From Hymenolepis diminuta (lineage: Eukaryota; Platyhelminthes; Cestoda; Cyclophyllidea; Hymenolepididae): a DNA stretch of 64,000 nucleotides. Location: NCBI GenBank assembly GCA_900708905.1, contig CAADRB010000054.1:654592-718591 (forward strand), in the 5' to 3' direction. Under the pieces are notes generated by a model. It was not told where the DNA came from and made no database searches. It saw only the letters and a program-made list of their open reading frames with translations. Position numbers and translations under genes: made by a program. Numbering within the stretch: position 1 is the stretch's first letter; each line of letters begins with the position of its first letter. This document shows positions 61,362 to 64,000 of the stretch, one piece after another.

Positions 61362-64000
61362 TGAGTCCACAGGTTTTAGAAGGTTCCAAGTGAAAGACAA
61401 GTATAATTAATTATTTCACATACGGACTGTTAAAAACAGGATAAATTTGTTAGAGTAGCAGTTAGATAAAGCCGAAAGAATAGAAAAATTCTCACCAATT
61501 TTAATTTAATCCAGACCAGTGTTTGCAGTCACTTGTGAAAAATCTCCTTCCTCTCCTAACTAAATATTACTTCAAGGTATTATTTATGGGTGGGAATATT
61601 GTCAAAACTATCACTTTACACTTTTTGTAAAACTCGAATATCTCCAGAATTTCGTCTTCTGGATTTTCCGTCAGTTTATTATTAATATCTCTAAATATCT
61701 CTTCAATTAATTGATGCATTTGAAATAGATCATGCAGAGGATGCGTGAAAAAGGCGCTTGCTCCCGTATCAAGACGATGATGAATCGCGTCCGTGAAAAT
61801 CCTTCAAAGAGGAGCAGTGCCGAACTCATGATCGCGTGTTCACAAAACTGAGGGCAATTTCTTAAGAGCGGTTGGAATTTCATAAAAAAATACTCTACCC
61901 GTCCCTCCATGTTTTATCTATTTAAAAAGTTACTTCTGAGCCACTCTGACTTTCTGGGTCCTCCTTTCAGAAGCATCGCCTACTCAGCCAAAATTTTCGG
62001 TCTCAAAAACTTCAATTATTTTAAAATATTTGATTATTTAAATAAATTTATGCATAATTTTTGTTTCCTTTAAATACTAAGTTGAGTAAATCTTAAATGG
62101 AGATAATTAGTGTAAATTATTCATTGGTTTCTATTTTTTATGCAATTATGACAAAAAGTTTCTGACGTTAATTAAACACCGCGATAACTTGTTAAAACGA
62201 TCTTAAATAGATCCCCAACGCCTAATCTGAAATAGAAGGGTAAATCTACAATTGAGTTAAAGTTAATACAGGCACAGCCAGTGCTTAAAATAGATCAGGG
62301 AAATTTGATGTATCTGCAAAAGTCAATTACAATTTTCTCTTTTTTCACCTCAATATATCAGGAGGCTGATAAAGATGATAATTTTCTTCATACTCTAAAC
62401 AATTTACAATTTATAGTTAGGCAGTTGTTCTTTGTTTTCCACAGTGTTTCATATCACTGGTGAATCAAAAATATCGCCAACTGGAACCCGATTGGTGCAA
62501 ATAAATGAGGGGAAAAAAGTCTCACTGTCAAAAGAGATTTGGAAAATCTCTTGCATCTCTATCACTCAAGAGGAAAAACTTCGTTGGATTTTACAGAAAA
62601 TTTTATTAAATCGGATTATAAGAAGTTTTATTATAACACAAAATATTTATAGATGCGTATGACATTCACTTTGAGATGTTTAACATTCATTGCTACTCTG
62701 CTTAACAAGACTTGAATTAAAATTTTTGAGTACTAAAGCCGTTAAATAAATAAGTAAATAAAAAATAATTTTTTGCTGCAAATCACTTGCAAAGAAATGA
62801 ATTTCAAAATCGATTTATTTAAAACAAATAAATTTTTGCAAAGGCAATTGGTCGAAATGGAATTTTTCCTACAAAAATGTGAAATATTAACTAAGGAGAA
62901 CTAAAAAATTAATAGGCACCCCTTTACGCGGGAATCAGATGCTCTACTCAAGAAATGAAATGATTAAATCGAAAAAGAATTCCATTATTTAAAAAAATGG
63001 GCTTAATTAAATCTCTTAATCTATTATTTAATATGAGTAATAATTCGTTACCCTCAAGACTGGAGGAATATCGGATGTTAGCCTCGAAACATGTGAATAT
63101 CGTCAATAAAATGCCCCAAATTTTGACATCTGTCAAGGCAAAAAGGATTTTAGGCTTTTGTTCTTGTCAGAATAGGCGACAATGGAGTACAATAAAAGAC
63201 AAATGAAGACCTTTTAAAAAAATAGGAGTGAAAACCTTCTACAGCCAATTGAGAGAAGAGGTCATTAAAGAGACTTCTTATCAGAGCACTACAATTTCCT
63301 TTCCCATCAAGGTAAAGCGTAAAGATTTTATAATATTTTCGACTCACAAAACATGCATCTGGCCTTCTGATGTCGAACTTTATTAGATACCCACTATGCT
63401 AAGCTTGGACGACATACGTGTACTAGAATAAGTCTTAGTTAGATCTCAGCCTGAACTACGTAAAAACCACCCACGGAAATTAATTGTCAATAATTAAATC
63501 TAGTCAAAGTTCCCTTTCTCATCCTTCGTTTTTATGAAACTGAATGTTTGCAGGGTGATAAAATGGGTATCGGCAGTTGCTTCCTTACCCTCCAGGCAGT
63601 CCTAAAGCATATCTTGGATGTAAAAATTTCTCAGAAAGCCTTTGAAAAATAAAATTTGTCCACTTAAGACCACTTAACGGAGAGAAATAAATTGATTTGG
63701 TTTTAAAGAAGGTATGCTAGAATCGCTTTTATAAGAAACTTGCATCCTTTCATCCCTTAAGTTGATTTGAACTGACCAGTAAAATTGGCCGTCCAAATTA
63801 TAGGAACTCATCTATTGACTAGAAAAGGAATTTGGACTCCTGGGCCTCTTGACCCCACAATGTTACAGACGTATTAAGCGGGGAGTGAGAGTTACAGCAA
63901 AGCTACAGATCAGGGAGAATCAGACCTCAAATTAGTGGATAAAAGAGAAATGGCACAGGTAATTATGGTTAAAAGATTACGACTGATGAATTTGAATCAT
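61362..64000. other. Right end of the window, no gene seen
   Basis: AT-rich sequence with only short open frames. Nothing supportable on either strand. Confidence 0.4.

Overview
The window is nuclear DNA of an invertebrate metazoan. The protein-level signals (a HEATR5 C-terminal region, a 4F2hc-like transporter heavy chain, a TALE homeobox gene), compact exons with many short GT-AG introns, high AT content and tRNA-derived SINE copies fit a flatworm, and a tapeworm (cestode) is my best guess. That assignment is inference, because no rRNA or mitochondrial marker is present. All gene models below were assembled by eye from splice sites and reading-frame continuity. There is no transcript support.

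Left third (1-30.3 kb) is gene-dense. The 3' part of a HEATR5 gene (+, 13 exon segments) ends at 8134. A divergent TALE-class homeobox gene (+, 10229-11392) follows. It faces, tail to tail and only 29 bp away, an unrecognised four-exon minus-strand gene (14014-11422). That gene is head to head (147 bp) with a small two-exon plus-strand gene (14162-15212). Next comes a complete eight-exon SLC3-family heavy chain (16202-23564), interrupted only by a 97-N assembly gap in an intron. A multi-exon gene for a Q/N/Y-rich, disordered protein (24896-30262) follows; its large intron holds a 36-nt microexon and a diverged tandem array of about 0.95 kb units.

The middle (30.3-41.6 kb) is AT-rich and repeat-bearing, with no gene I can support.

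At 41.6-48.9 kb sits the most interesting locus. It encodes a secreted or membrane precursor with a signal peptide, a Thr/Ser-rich mucin-like region, a run of five arginines resembling a furin site and a single canonical six-cysteine EGF domain split by an intron: the layout of an EGF-receptor ligand. A TATA box with several CCAAT boxes precedes it. The exon carrying the second half of the EGF domain lies between two 495-bp inverted repeat arms that look identical.

The right quarter (48.9-64 kb) is mostly non-coding. It has one well-structured two-exon small gene (56076-56444), a SINE copy and several weak open frames that I list with low confidence.
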